A DNA stretch of 64,000 nucleotides, from the NCBI GenBank assembly GCA_030425205.1, contig JAUIAP010000013.1:1-64000 (forward strand), given 5' to 3'. Below are positions 44,571 through 52,725 of this stretch, in pieces. The position numbers were made by a program, and so were the translations under genes. The notes under the pieces were generated by a model that was not told where the DNA came from, made no database searches, and worked only from the letters and a program-made list of their open reading frames with translations. Source of the DNA: Anaerolineae bacterium (lineage in GTDB: Bacteria; Chloroflexota; Anaerolineae; Promineifilales; Promineifilaceae). How positions within the stretch are numbered: the stretch's first letter is position 1; each line of letters opens with the position of its first letter.

Positions 44571-46001
44571 TTGCTCAACCTTGTCCTGCTGGCACTGCTG
44601 GCCACTTTGGCTGAAATTAGCGCGATTCACTACTCCCTTGGTCAAGATGAAATCGGGTTGGAGGTCGGTACGGCGGTCAGCATGGCTGCATTGCCGTTCT
44701 ATCCGCCACAGGTGGTCGCCGTACTGGGGCTAATATCTGGCATCGGATACTGGCTTTATCGCTCACATGGACGACCATTCAGAGAGCGTCGGATCGAACA
44801 GTTGGCGTTCAATTTGGGCATGAACGCCATCGCCATCGTGTGCGCTGGATTGGTCTATGCGGCTCTATCCTCGCTCTCCGCTGCGCCCATTTGGATAGGT
44901 GTCGTCTGGCTTGTCACCGCTATCACTTACGATCAGCTCAATCTCGCGCTGCTGGGTTTTCTCCTACGCCTATTGAATGGCCCAGCGTTCAACCTATTGC
45001 AATTTTGGAAAGGGAATCACTGGGCAATGCTGTTAGGTATTACCCTCTTCAGCATTGGCGGGTTTATTCTTTCACAGGCGGTGCGTCAGTTTGACACACT
45101 GGGCATCGTGATCTTCTTTCTGCCCATCGGACTTTCCGCGCTGTCATTTCGGCTTTATATCAATCATGCACAGGCGCAAATGCGTGACTTGGAGCGCATC
45201 GTTTCTGAGCGCACAAGCGACTTGCAAGATGCAAATAATCGACTGGCCGCAACCAACAGCGCACTCGCGTTGAGCAATCAAAAGCTGTTTTCGGCCGATC
45301 AAGCCCGCAATCGCTTCCTCGCAATTTTGTCTCATGACATGCGAACACCACTGACGGGCATTATGCTATACGGTCAAATGCTTGAACATATGCCGCTCAA
45401 CGACGAAAGCCGTAGACGCAAAGTGTCGGGAGTGATTCAGCAAAATACAGAACAGATTATCGATCTTGTCGATAATCTGTTGGAGATTGAGAAGTTAGAA
45501 AATGAATCACTGACACTGGATAGAGAGGAGTTCGACTTAGAAACATTGATGCGCGAAACTGTCTTGGCGTTTGAGCCACAAGCTGCGACGAAGGGCATTA
45601 CGCTTGGTCTTGTGGAAGGAAATCGGCCGATTGTCATTCGCGCCGACAAACAGATGATGCGGCGCGTGATCGCAAATTTACTTTCAAACGCAATTAAATA
45701 TACGCCTAATGGCGGCGCGGTGAACCTAGCCGTCACGCGGGGTAACGGAATGGCGCACATCAGCGTGCGGGATACCGGTTATGGAATCCCCAAAGAGCAG
45801 CTACCACTCATTTTTAACCCCTATCATCGCGTTAAGCGTCATGAGGCGAAGGCGAGCGGAACGGGGTTGGGGCTGTCGATTGTGCGCCAATATGTCGAGG
45901 CACACGGAGGAGCGATTTCAGTTGAGAGTGAAGAGGGGCAGGGGAGCCACTTTTGTGTACAACTTCCAATTGCATTAGATGGCGTCATTTCGGATTGGTA
46001 A
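44571..46001 (+). CDS. Membrane sensor histidine kinase, probable 5' frameshift
   Basis: The coordinates use a TTG start giving 476 residues. About six membrane helices (to residue ~200) are followed by a coiled coil, the H box FLAILSHDMRTPLTGIM, the N box NLLSNAIKYTP, and DTGYGIP and GTGLGLSIV of the ATPase domain. No HAMP or PAS domain is seen. The frame is open back to 44475 and encodes another hydrophobic helix (FRLYLITVFLCGVFITGWG) but has no start codon before the stop at 44472. An ATG at 44419 in the next frame (MATPSVITEETEAKPAQHKTA) would join exactly if the CCC near 44480 had one more C. The true gene probably begins at 44419. The GH2 gene follows 15 bases after the stop. Confidence 0.82.
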   Translation: MLNLVLLALLATLAEISAIHYSLGQDEIGLEVGTAVSMAALPFYPPQVVAVLGLISGIGYWLYRSHGRPFRERRIEQLAFNLGMNAIAIVCAGLVYAALSSLSAAPIWIGVVWLVTAITYDQLNLALLGFLLRLLNGPAFNLLQFWKGNHWAMLLGITLFSIGGFILSQAVRQFDTLGIVIFFLPIGLSALSFRLYINHAQAQMRDLERIVSERTSDLQDANNRLAATNSALALSNQKLFSADQARNRFLAILSHDMRTPLTGIMLYGQMLEHMPLNDESRRRKVSGVIQQNTEQIIDLVDNLLEIEKLENESLTLDREEFDLETLMRETVLAFEPQAATKGITLGLVEGNRPIVIRADKQMMRRVIANLLSNAIKYTPNGGAVNLAVTRGNGMAHISVRDTGYGIPKEQLPLIFNPYHRVKRHEAKASGTGLGLSIVRQYVEAHGGAISVESEEGQGSHFCVQLPIALDGVISDW

Positions 46002-46004
46002 CTA

Positions 46005-46010
46005 TATAAT
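46005..46010 (+). promoter_or_regulatory. Possible -10 box for a leaderless GH2 transcript
   Basis: TATAAT lies six bases before the GH2 start codon and no Shine-Dalgarno sequence is present. The same arrangement is found at the toxin-antitoxin operon. The -35 match upstream is poor, so this is tentative. Confidence 0.35.
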
Positions 46011-46016
46011 CTAATC

Positions 46017-48287
46017 ATGCTAAAACGACAAATAGACTATCTCATCAGCGATTGGCAATTCCAATTTGAAAGCGACCCTATAGAAGCGGTGACAACCCCA
46101 CACAGCTGGAACGCATTGGACACGATGCGGCTGGATGACGCAACGTGGTTTCGGCGCGGGATTGGCACGTATACGACGGCGTTGACGACGAAATCGGCCG
46201 AACGCACCTTTGTCCGTTTTGGGGCTGCCAGCCAGAAGGCGGTTGTTTACTGGAACGAGCGCAAAATCGGTCATAATGAGGGTGGCTATCTGCCCTTTAC
46301 AGTTGAATTACCTCAGGGCAGCAGCGGGATTTTGCGTGCCGTTGTGGACAATAGTCCCGACCCACATTTGCCGCCATCAGATCGCTCCGACTTTTTTCTC
46401 TATGGCGGTCTGACCCGCCCAGTCACACGCTATACGACGGGTCCACAGCGCATCGTTCATCTGCACACCGACGCGCAGGTGCGAGATGGTGCAGGCGAGT
46501 TGGGATTGATCGTTCATGTGGACGGCGCGCTGGCAGGTCTGACGTGCAGCGTGCGCGTCATCGATCCATCTGGCGAGACGGTGATCGTGCATGAACAAGC
46601 GATTGAGGGCACGGCAACCGCTGTCGCCTTGCCCGTCGTGGCTGACCCGCAGCTCTGGTCGCCTGACGCGCCACATCTCTATCATCTGCATGCTTCTGTT
46701 GCACACAATGGGGAGCCATTCGATGCGGTGCGCACCCATTTTGGCTGGCGCACGTTTGACTTTCCCGCCGGGGGGCCATTCTATCTCAACGGCGAACGGC
46801 TGTTGCTGCGCGGCACACATCGACATGAGGATTGGGCGGGGTGTGCTAGTGCGGTCAGTGAGGCCGACACCCGCGCCGAGTTTGAAAATATGAAGGCATG
46901 TGGGATGAACTTTATTCGTTTAGGGCATTATCCGCAGTCTGATTTTGTGCATACGCTGTGTGATGAGTTAGGGCTGATTGTCTGGGACGAACTGCCGTGG
47001 TGTCGCGGTGGCGTGGGTGGTGATTTGTTTAAGGCACGCACGCGCACGATGTTGCGAACGATGATTGCCGAGCATCGCCATCATCCGTCGATCATCTTTT
47101 GGGGCATGGGGAATGAGTTAGACTGGGTGACGGATCACATCGACAAAACGGATGACGACGTGTTTGCGTTCTTGCAGGAGATCAACGCACTTACACACGA
47201 CCTCGACCCGACCCGACTGACCGCACTGCGTCGGTATGAGCGGGGGGCGACAGTGGTCGCTGTCTATTCGCCGTCGATCTGGTCGGGTTGGTATCGTGGA
47301 CGCTATCAGGATTACGAGTTGGCGTTGAGCGATGCGCAGGAAAAGTTTCCGCGCATGTTGCATATAGAGTGGAGCGCGGACAACCACATCGGCCGACACA
47401 ACACCGGCCCTCATCTGCCGTTTGAACTGAAAGAAGAGCGCGACCACGCCGAACAGGACGGGCTAGCCTACTCCACGCAGGGGTTTGCACGCGCTAGCCG
47501 TGACGGGGATTGGAGTGAGAGCTACTTTCTCGACTTGGCGGCATGGACGCTGCGCGTGCAGCAGGAGCAGCCCAATTTTGCAGGTGCAGCGCAGTGGGCG
47601 TTTAAGGATTTCGGTACACCGCTGCGACCTGAAAACCCGATTCCGTACATCAATCAGAAGGGGATAGTTGATCGGAAAAATCGGCCGAAAACCGCCTTCT
47701 ATCTCTTCCAAGCGGCACAAACCGAGACCCCCGTTTGCCATATTGAATCCCATAGCTGGCCGGTGCGGGTCGGTGCATTAGGTGAAAAACAGCGCGTTCG
47801 CGTTATCACAAACTGTGCATGCGTTGAACTGTTTCTCAATGATAAATCACAAGGCACACGTCGTGATGGTTGGCTGCGGGCATGGCATCTCGACTTACCC
47901 GAAGGGGACAACACGTTCCGCGCCGTCGGCACAACGGCCGATGGGCATCTTGTTGAAGACACATTGACGCAACGTGTTGTTTTTGCAGCGGGTGCCTTTG
48001 CGACACAATGGCGTGCAGAAATGATTGTTATGGGTGACGACGTGCGCGTGACGGTTCAAATGGTCGACGCGCATGAAAAGCCAGTCGTTGCGCCAGAGCA
48101 GCGCGTGACGTTTGGGCTTGAAGGGACGGGACGATTAGACGTTGATTTAGGAACAATTGACGGATCGCGGACGGTTTCGACGGCAAACGGACGGGCAACG
48201 ATTATGGTGCGCGATATTGGAGTTGAGGGGGCTGCAGTGACAGTTACCTCGGAGTTTCTGCCGTTTGCTGTATGGACGTTGCGATGA
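46017..48287 (+). CDS. GH2 family glycoside hydrolase (beta-galactosidase-like)
   Basis: A 756-residue protein without signal peptide. The N-terminal jelly roll (PHSWNALDT, GIGTYTTAL) and immunoglobulin-like domain are followed by a barrel starting PFYLNGERLLLRGTHRHEDW. The acid/base region is IIFWGMGNELDW (Asn-Glu) and the nucleophile region probably MLHIEWSADNH. A C-terminal beta domain ends it. GH2 covers beta-galactosidases, beta-mannosidases and beta-glucuronidases; the sequence does not settle which. It is placed directly behind a histidine kinase gene and before a response regulator, an arrangement suggesting carbohydrate sensing. Confidence 0.9.
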   Translation: MLKRQIDYLISDWQFQFESDPIEAVTTPHSWNALDTMRLDDATWFRRGIGTYTTALTTKSAERTFVRFGAASQKAVVYWNERKIGHNEGGYLPFTVELPQGSSGILRAVVDNSPDPHLPPSDRSDFFLYGGLTRPVTRYTTGPQRIVHLHTDAQVRDGAGELGLIVHVDGALAGLTCSVRVIDPSGETVIVHEQAIEGTATAVALPVVADPQLWSPDAPHLYHLHASVAHNGEPFDAVRTHFGWRTFDFPAGGPFYLNGERLLLRGTHRHEDWAGCASAVSEADTRAEFENMKACGMNFIRLGHYPQSDFVHTLCDELGLIVWDELPWCRGGVGGDLFKARTRTMLRTMIAEHRHHPSIIFWGMGNELDWVTDHIDKTDDDVFAFLQEINALTHDLDPTRLTALRRYERGATVVAVYSPSIWSGWYRGRYQDYELALSDAQEKFPRMLHIEWSADNHIGRHNTGPHLPFELKEERDHAEQDGLAYSTQGFARASRDGDWSESYFLDLAAWTLRVQQEQPNFAGAAQWAFKDFGTPLRPENPIPYINQKGIVDRKNRPKTAFYLFQAAQTETPVCHIESHSWPVRVGALGEKQRVRVITNCACVELFLNDKSQGTRRDGWLRAWHLDLPEGDNTFRAVGTTADGHLVEDTLTQRVVFAAGAFATQWRAEMIVMGDDVRVTVQMVDAHEKPVVAPEQRVTFGLEGTGRLDVDLGTIDGSRTVSTANGRATIMVRDIGVEGAAVTVTSEFLPFAVWTLR

Positions 48288-48724
48288 GGTTTTGAGCGAC
48301 TTAAGGACTGGTAGCATCGTAAATGAAGCAATTCTGCGTATTGATCGACCGTAACACTAAACATTATGCGTTATCGACTGGGCTACCTAATCGAACAGTT
48401 TTTCGGCCGAAAACCCAAGCATTTTTTACAGGATTATCCCTTACGATAATGGGATTTATTGTAATGTATTGGATCGTGCACTCTTTTGGGGAAAGGGACG
48501 AATCAACAATAAAAAGATGTTAGCGACGAGTGAGGCGCGCTAAATTACGCACCTTTGTCATATTCGCTACAAAACTGTCTGCTTAGTGTGACAGGTAATT
48601 GTGTATCCCATTGCTACTATTAGCAGAAGTAAGTTATGCAAGAATTGCAAGTGGTCTGCCCGTCAATGTACAACAGTTGCTGACTGTCTGTCAGCACAAA
48701 GCCATGCGGTGAAAGAAATCACAC
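48288..48724. other. Intergenic region with regulator promoter motif, no certain gene
   Basis: Between the GH2 and response regulator genes. A 66-codon frame (48323-48523) with one hydrophobic stretch lacks a ribosome-binding site and is not called. The motif TGTCTGCTTAGTGTGACA lies at 48576-48593. Just before the response regulator a small hairpin GCTGAC-tgtct-GTCAGC is found near 48672. Confidence 0.5.
48567..48620 (+). promoter_or_regulatory. Promoter region with TGTC-N10-GACA motif upstream of response regulator
   Basis: A 31-base block (48567-48597) containing TGTCTGCTTAGTGTGACA is matched at 25 of 31 bases by the block at 55542-55572. A -10-like TACTAT follows 21 bases later (48615-48620). 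The matching copy is followed after 22 bases by TATAAT. The shared spacing suggests an activator site overlapping a poor -35 region. Confidence 0.55.
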
Positions 48725-49738
48725 ATGACGAATAAACAATCTTTCATTCTGCTCGTCGATGACGATCCATCAAACTTGAATATGCTGGTCGATCAACTGC
48801 TTGAACAAGATTTCGGGCTTCTGGTCGCGAAGAGTGGTGAGAGTGCGCTGGAGCGTGTCAGAATGCACCCTCCAGACATCATTCTGCTCGACGTGTGCAT
48901 GCCGTCAGGCATTGATGGCTTTGAAACGTGTCGTCGTCTCAAAGCGAATCCAGACACGCATGACATCCCCGTGATTTTCCTCACAGCATTAGCCGATGCC
49001 GATGATAGAGAGCTCGGTCTGCGCGTCGGTGGTGTCGATTACATTACCAAGCCGATTGAGATTACCGAAGTGTTGCTGCGCATCCGCACACATCTGACGC
49101 TGCGCCGTTTATGCCTTGACCTTGAAGATAGCAATCGTTCCCTGAACGAACTCAACGACGCTTTAGAGGGGCGTGTTCTCACCAGAACAGCTCAACTGAC
49201 CGCTGAGATTGAACGCCGCAAACAGAGTGAGAGCCAGCAAGCACGACTTTTGGAGATTGTCCGCACGCAGGGAACGCAACTGCAAATCATCACAAAGCGT
49301 GTGCTGACCATGCAGGTGCGTCAGCGTGCAGAGATCGGTGCAGAGCTTAGCGAAAAAGTCGCCTCAGAGCTTACGCTTGTTGAACAGCGATTGGCACACC
49401 TATGGCCACGTATAGATAACGCCGAACACACAAGAGAAATCGGGTTTATGATACGTCAACTTGCTCAGGTTCAGACGGTCATTGACCAAATGCTGAGCGA
49501 CCTGCAAAATTCGTCTCCAGAAGAGACGACATTTGAAGCCAATCCGTTGTTAAAACTGAGCGATCGTGAGCGCGAAGTGTTGCTGATGATAACCAAGCAC
49601 TACTCGAATGAGTATATGGCATCAACCCTGCATGTAACCGAGCAAACGATTCGCACCTATCGTTATCGCATCGCACAAAAGCTGGATGCGACCAATGAAG
49701 ACGAGTTGCTGGAACTCGCCATGCGATACTTTTCATAA
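48725..49738 (+). CDS. Response regulator, REC-coiled coil-LuxR HTH
   Basis: A 337-residue protein. The receiver domain (5-125) has acidic pocket DDD near residue 13, phosphoacceptor in IILLDVCMP (Asp about 56), and Lys in YITKPIEI. A long coiled coil (about 135-265) follows, with the first part resembling the linker of histidine kinases (GRVLTRTAQLTAEIERRKQSE). A C-terminal LuxR-type helix-turn-helix ends it (LSDREREVLLMITKHYSNEYMASTLHV, split here for length). The coiled coil probably drives dimerisation. It is a paralogue of the regulator at 55799-56794; the two flank the putative azasugar genes. The partner kinase may be the one at 44571. Confidence 0.92.
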   Translation: MTNKQSFILLVDDDPSNLNMLVDQLLEQDFGLLVAKSGESALERVRMHPPDIILLDVCMPSGIDGFETCRRLKANPDTHDIPVIFLTALADADDRELGLRVGGVDYITKPIEITEVLLRIRTHLTLRRLCLDLEDSNRSLNELNDALEGRVLTRTAQLTAEIERRKQSESQQARLLEIVRTQGTQLQIITKRVLTMQVRQRAEIGAELSEKVASELTLVEQRLAHLWPRIDNAEHTREIGFMIRQLAQVQTVIDQMLSDLQNSSPEETTFEANPLLKLSDREREVLLMITKHYSNEYMASTLHVTEQTIRTYRYRIAQKLDATNEDELLELAMRYFS

Positions 49739-49794
49739 GGTTCCAATCAGCCATACATCGTACCCAGTGTGCACTATGTGCGCGGCGTGACTGC

Positions 49795-50766
49795 TCAAAC
49801 CAGCGTTGACAAGGCGTGCAGGGCAGCTCCTTGTAAGGCCGTTTGTTGATTGAGAATGACATAAACGGGAATGTCTTGCAATATGTGGCTCATTTTGTCC
49901 TTGTTGGTGAAATGCTCCACAAAGTGCGGGGTTTTGAGTCTCTCTAGGAGATGGACGGGTATACCGCCCCCTAAATAGATCCCGTTGTTAGCCAAAAACT
50001 TGAGCGCAACGTTTCCCGCCTCGGCCGCAAGAATTGCGATATACAGATCTAAAGCCTGATTACAAACTGAACATTGCCCACGCAGCCCCGCCTGACTGAT
50101 GGCGGCCGGCGCGTCATTTTGCATTTGTTCAGCCAACCAGTTTGGCGTTTGCAGCCCGTCTTTTTCTACGAGGAAATTGTACATACGCACGAGTCCGGGC
50201 CCGCTCACAATCATTTCATAGCTGACTCGTTTATATTCTCGTTGAACATGACGTATTAACCCCCACTGAAGCGCATTCAATGGGCCAAAGTCGGCATGTC
50301 CCCCTTCAGAGGCCATCGCCTTGACATGTCCATCCCCCAAATCGATCAGGGCCGCTTGTCCCAAGCCTGTTCCCGGCGAAAAGACGGCGCGGTTCCCATT
50401 TGGAAACGTGACCCCCGCCTTAATTTGCACAATTTCGTCATCTTTGAGTGTCGCCAACCCATACGCATTGGCTTCTACATCATTGAGCAGTATGACCGGG
50501 CAGTTTGTAATCTCCTCTAGCTCATCCGCTTCAACCTCCCAATTTATTGAAATGAGCTGACAATATCTTCCCTGAATCGGGCCCGGTAATCCAAAACACG
50601 CTTTTTCTAACGAGTAATCAGGATATGTTTCAATAAACTCGCGCAGAATTGAACCAAGACTATCATATTGACGACATTGATAAAACTGTTTTTCCACTAC
50701 GGCAAAATCGCCGTCAAATATAGCGAGGCGGCAATTTGTCCCACCAATATCACCAGCTAAAATCAT
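49795..50766 (-). CDS. glk: Glucokinase, Glk family
   Basis: A 323-residue protein beginning MILAGDIGGTNCRLAIFDGD (phosphate-binding loop). LINDVEANAYGL-like LLNDVEANAYGLATL, FSPGTGLGQAAL and ASEGGHADFGP follow, all characteristic of the bacterial Glk family (not ROK). A late GIYLGGGIP completes the set. It phosphorylates glucose with ATP to glucose 6-phosphate in the cytoplasm. It lies at the end of a five-gene minus-strand group, separated from the dehydrogenase gene by a word-type palindrome. In that setting it could supply the hexose phosphate precursor as well as serve glycolysis. Confidence 0.92.
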   Translation of the reverse strand: MILAGDIGGTNCRLAIFDGDFAVVEKQFYQCRQYDSLGSILREFIETYPDYSLEKACFGLPGPIQGRYCQLISINWEVEADELEEITNCPVILLNDVEANAYGLATLKDDEIVQIKAGVTFPNGNRAVFSPGTGLGQAALIDLGDGHVKAMASEGGHADFGPLNALQWGLIRHVQREYKRVSYEMIVSGPGLVRMYNFLVEKDGLQTPNWLAEQMQNDAPAAISQAGLRGQCSVCNQALDLYIAILAAEAGNVALKFLANNGIYLGGGIPVHLLERLKTPHFVEHFTNKDKMSHILQDIPVYVILNQQTALQGAALHALSTLV

Positions 50767-50811
50767 AATGACTCCTTAAAATTGAATAGATCGGGAAAAC
50801 CCTAGATTTTT

Positions 50812-50860
50812 CGTAGTGCGTAGTGCGTGTCAGAGATTTGACACGCACCACGCACCACGG
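50812..50860. repeat. Reiterated-word palindrome between dehydrogenase and glucokinase
   Basis: GTGCGTGTCA (50823-50832) pairs perfectly with TGACACGCAC (50839-50848) around a six-base loop, and the arms continue with repeats of GTAGTGC and CACGCAC words. It fills the gap between the dehydrogenase stop (50869) and the glucokinase start (50766). Confidence 0.75.
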
Positions 50861-50868
50861 ACCAATGG

Positions 50869-51912
50869 TCACTGGGGAATCATGTCGATGACCAATGCAC
50901 GACAATCGGCCTGTCGGTATAGATCAACGGCAGCGGTTGTTAAATCTGAAAATGGGACGGAATGGGTGATAATCGGCCGAAAATCAATCTGTCCCGTGCA
51001 AATCAAATTAAACGCGCGGCGAAAATGATCTGGGGTGTAGCGATAGCTTCCATATATCTTGAGAGACCGATAGTGAATGATGTTTGGATCGCCATCAAAC
51101 AGCGTGCCGGGCGGTGTGCCGCCAAAGCCAACCATCGTGCCACCACAGCGCAGCAATCGCAACGATTGGGCATACGTTTCGGCCGATCCGACCGCCTCAA
51201 TCACCACATCTGCACCATGTCCCAGCGTCTCCTGACTGACAACAGCCTCAAGAGACTCCTCATTGACATGAACCACGCGCGTCGCCCCTAACGCAACCGC
51301 CGTCTCTAACGATTGATTGCGACCAGAGACGATGATTTTCGATGCACCACGCAAACGTGCCAACTGCACAAAGCTCAAGCCGACACCACCTGACCCCATG
51401 ATGACGACCGTATCTGCAACGTTGATCTGTGCCAACTCCAACCCGTGCAAGATGCAGGCTAACGTCTCGGTGTAAGCTGCCGCCTCCATCGAAACGGCGG
51501 GCGGTATCTCAAACAGTCCATCAACCAGCGGCGCAGGCACAAGAACAAACTCTGCCATTCCACCTGTCTGCAATTTGGTCGGTTGCAAACAGTGCGCTAT
51601 TTGGTCACGCTGACAATAGAAACAGATGCCGCAGGGACGTTCGGGATTGAGCGTGACGCGCATTCCCGGTTGCCACTGGTCAACGGCCGAACCGACGGCA
51701 ACAATTTCTCCCGAAAACATGCGTCCAAATATCTCTGGCGGTTGGTGCTTTGCATGACCAACCAACACGGCACGCACATGCATCGCCGCAAAAAAACATT
51801 TGTGAACCTTGATCAGCAGTTCATGCGCTGATGGTTCAGGGCGCTCAATCGACTCCAAGCGGAAATTCTCGCGCCCCGCCCCGTGCCAAACAGCGGCGTT
51901 CATCATTGCCAT
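50869..51912 (-). CDS. Medium-chain dehydrogenase, atypical catalytic zinc site
   Basis: A 347-residue MDR-superfamily protein. The structural zinc lobe is present (PCGICFYCQRDQIAHC) and the NAD(P)-binding motif is VVIMGSGGVGLSFVQLA. The usual catalytic-zinc elements are altered: the GHE motif reads FGRMFSGEI instead of xGHExxGxV, and the first ligand region reads KCFFAAMHVR. It may therefore bind zinc differently or catalyse without it. It belongs to a gene group with a second dehydrogenase, a phosphatase and an aminotransferase, so the substrate is probably a sugar, polyol or amino polyol. The first of three closely spaced ATGs is used. Confidence 0.85.
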   Translation of the reverse strand: MAMMNAAVWHGAGRENFRLESIERPEPSAHELLIKVHKCFFAAMHVRAVLVGHAKHQPPEIFGRMFSGEIVAVGSAVDQWQPGMRVTLNPERPCGICFYCQRDQIAHCLQPTKLQTGGMAEFVLVPAPLVDGLFEIPPAVSMEAAAYTETLACILHGLELAQINVADTVVIMGSGGVGLSFVQLARLRGASKIIVSGRNQSLETAVALGATRVVHVNEESLEAVVSQETLGHGADVVIEAVGSAETYAQSLRLLRCGGTMVGFGGTPPGTLFDGDPNIIHYRSLKIYGSYRYTPDHFRRAFNLICTGQIDFRPIITHSVPFSDLTTAAVDLYRQADCRALVIDMIPQ

Positions 51913-51968
51913 TGGTTAATCCTCACGTCTGCAATTGAATAGGGTGCATTTCATCTGTGTAGAATTGT

Positions 51969-52036
51969 GTTTCGGGATTTGGAAATCCCGAAACCGCCAG
52001 TCCTGAAGAATGGAAGCCTGCGCGGGCAGGCATGAC
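51969..52036. repeat. Two adjacent hairpins in intergenic region
   Basis: GTTTCGGGATTT (51969-51980) pairs perfectly with AAATCCCGAAAC (51983-51994). A second stem CCTGCGCGGGCAGG near 52018-52031 is a variant of the CCTGCGAAGGCAGG family. The first shares GTTTCGGGA with the hairpin at 55749-55782. They lie between the phosphatase and dehydrogenase genes and may end or stabilise the upstream message. Confidence 0.65.
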
Positions 52037-52040
52037 AGCT

Positions 52041-52721
52041 CTACAAACTTGAAATGTACCGATTGAACAAATCGTCTAGCAGCGCGTGATCCACCTGTTC
52101 AAGAGAATCTAGCTGCAACGTTGCATCCTTAAACTCTGGCCGATCACGACTGTCGATGGCTGGTACAACAACACAGGCCATTCCCGCCGCTAATGCACTC
52201 TGCATCCCACGCACCGAATCTTCAAAGGCAAGACAATTTGCTGGATCAGCGGCGAGAGATTCGGCCGATGCGAGATAAACAGCCGGATGGGGTTTGCCAA
52301 ATGGCTGACTTTCGGCCGATATCACCGTATCAAACAACGACCACACCTGAAAATGTTTGAGCGCAGTTTCTGCTAAGCGCAGCGGGGATGATGTTGCCAC
52401 ACCTAACGGCAAATCACGCCTTTGACACAGTTGAATCAGTTCAAGCACCCCACTCAACAGGCTGCCCTTGGCAACAACCAATTCACAGACGCGATCGATC
52501 AGCGCATTCGCCGTCTCTTCTGGTGACTCATGGGTCCATGGATATTGTCGATACCAGTACATCACCAGTTCATCAATTCGCAACCCCGTGGTTTCCGCGC
52601 ACATCTCTTTCCGCATGGGAACACCGACGCCCCCCAATATTGCAATTTCAGCCTCAGCCCAAAGCGGTTCGCTATCGATCAACAAACCATCCATATCAAA
52701 AATGACTGCCGATTTGGTCAT
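52041..52721 (-). CDS. HAD phosphatase, HxpB (YniC)-like
   Basis: From the ATG at 52719-52721 the product has 226 residues. The HAD motifs are clear: nucleophile loop FDMDGLLIDSEPLWAEAE, a GLRID segment, motif II VATSSP, the lysine SQPFGKPHP and motif IV AFEDSVRGM. The pattern resembles E. coli HxpB (YniC), which removes phosphate from 2-deoxyglucose 6-phosphate and hexitol phosphates. Beta-phosphoglucomutase is a more distant alternative. The start is 5 bases from the stop of the dehydrogenase gene upstream (GGGATGATTTC precedes the ATG), so the two are coupled. It would dephosphorylate a sugar-phosphate intermediate of this cluster. Confidence 0.87.
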   Translation of the reverse strand: MTKSAVIFDMDGLLIDSEPLWAEAEIAILGGVGVPMRKEMCAETTGLRIDELVMYWYRQYPWTHESPEETANALIDRVCELVVAKGSLLSGVLELIQLCQRRDLPLGVATSSPLRLAETALKHFQVWSLFDTVISAESQPFGKPHPAVYLASAESLAADPANCLAFEDSVRGMQSALAAGMACVVVPAIDSRDRPEFKDATLQLDSLEQVDHALLDDLFNRYISSL

Positions 52722-52725
52722 GAAA

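Noticed and set aside
48323..48523. 66-codon plus-strand frame with one hydrophobic stretch
   Set aside because: No ribosome-binding site, low-complexity codon use and an alternative short frame in the same DNA; likely chance.
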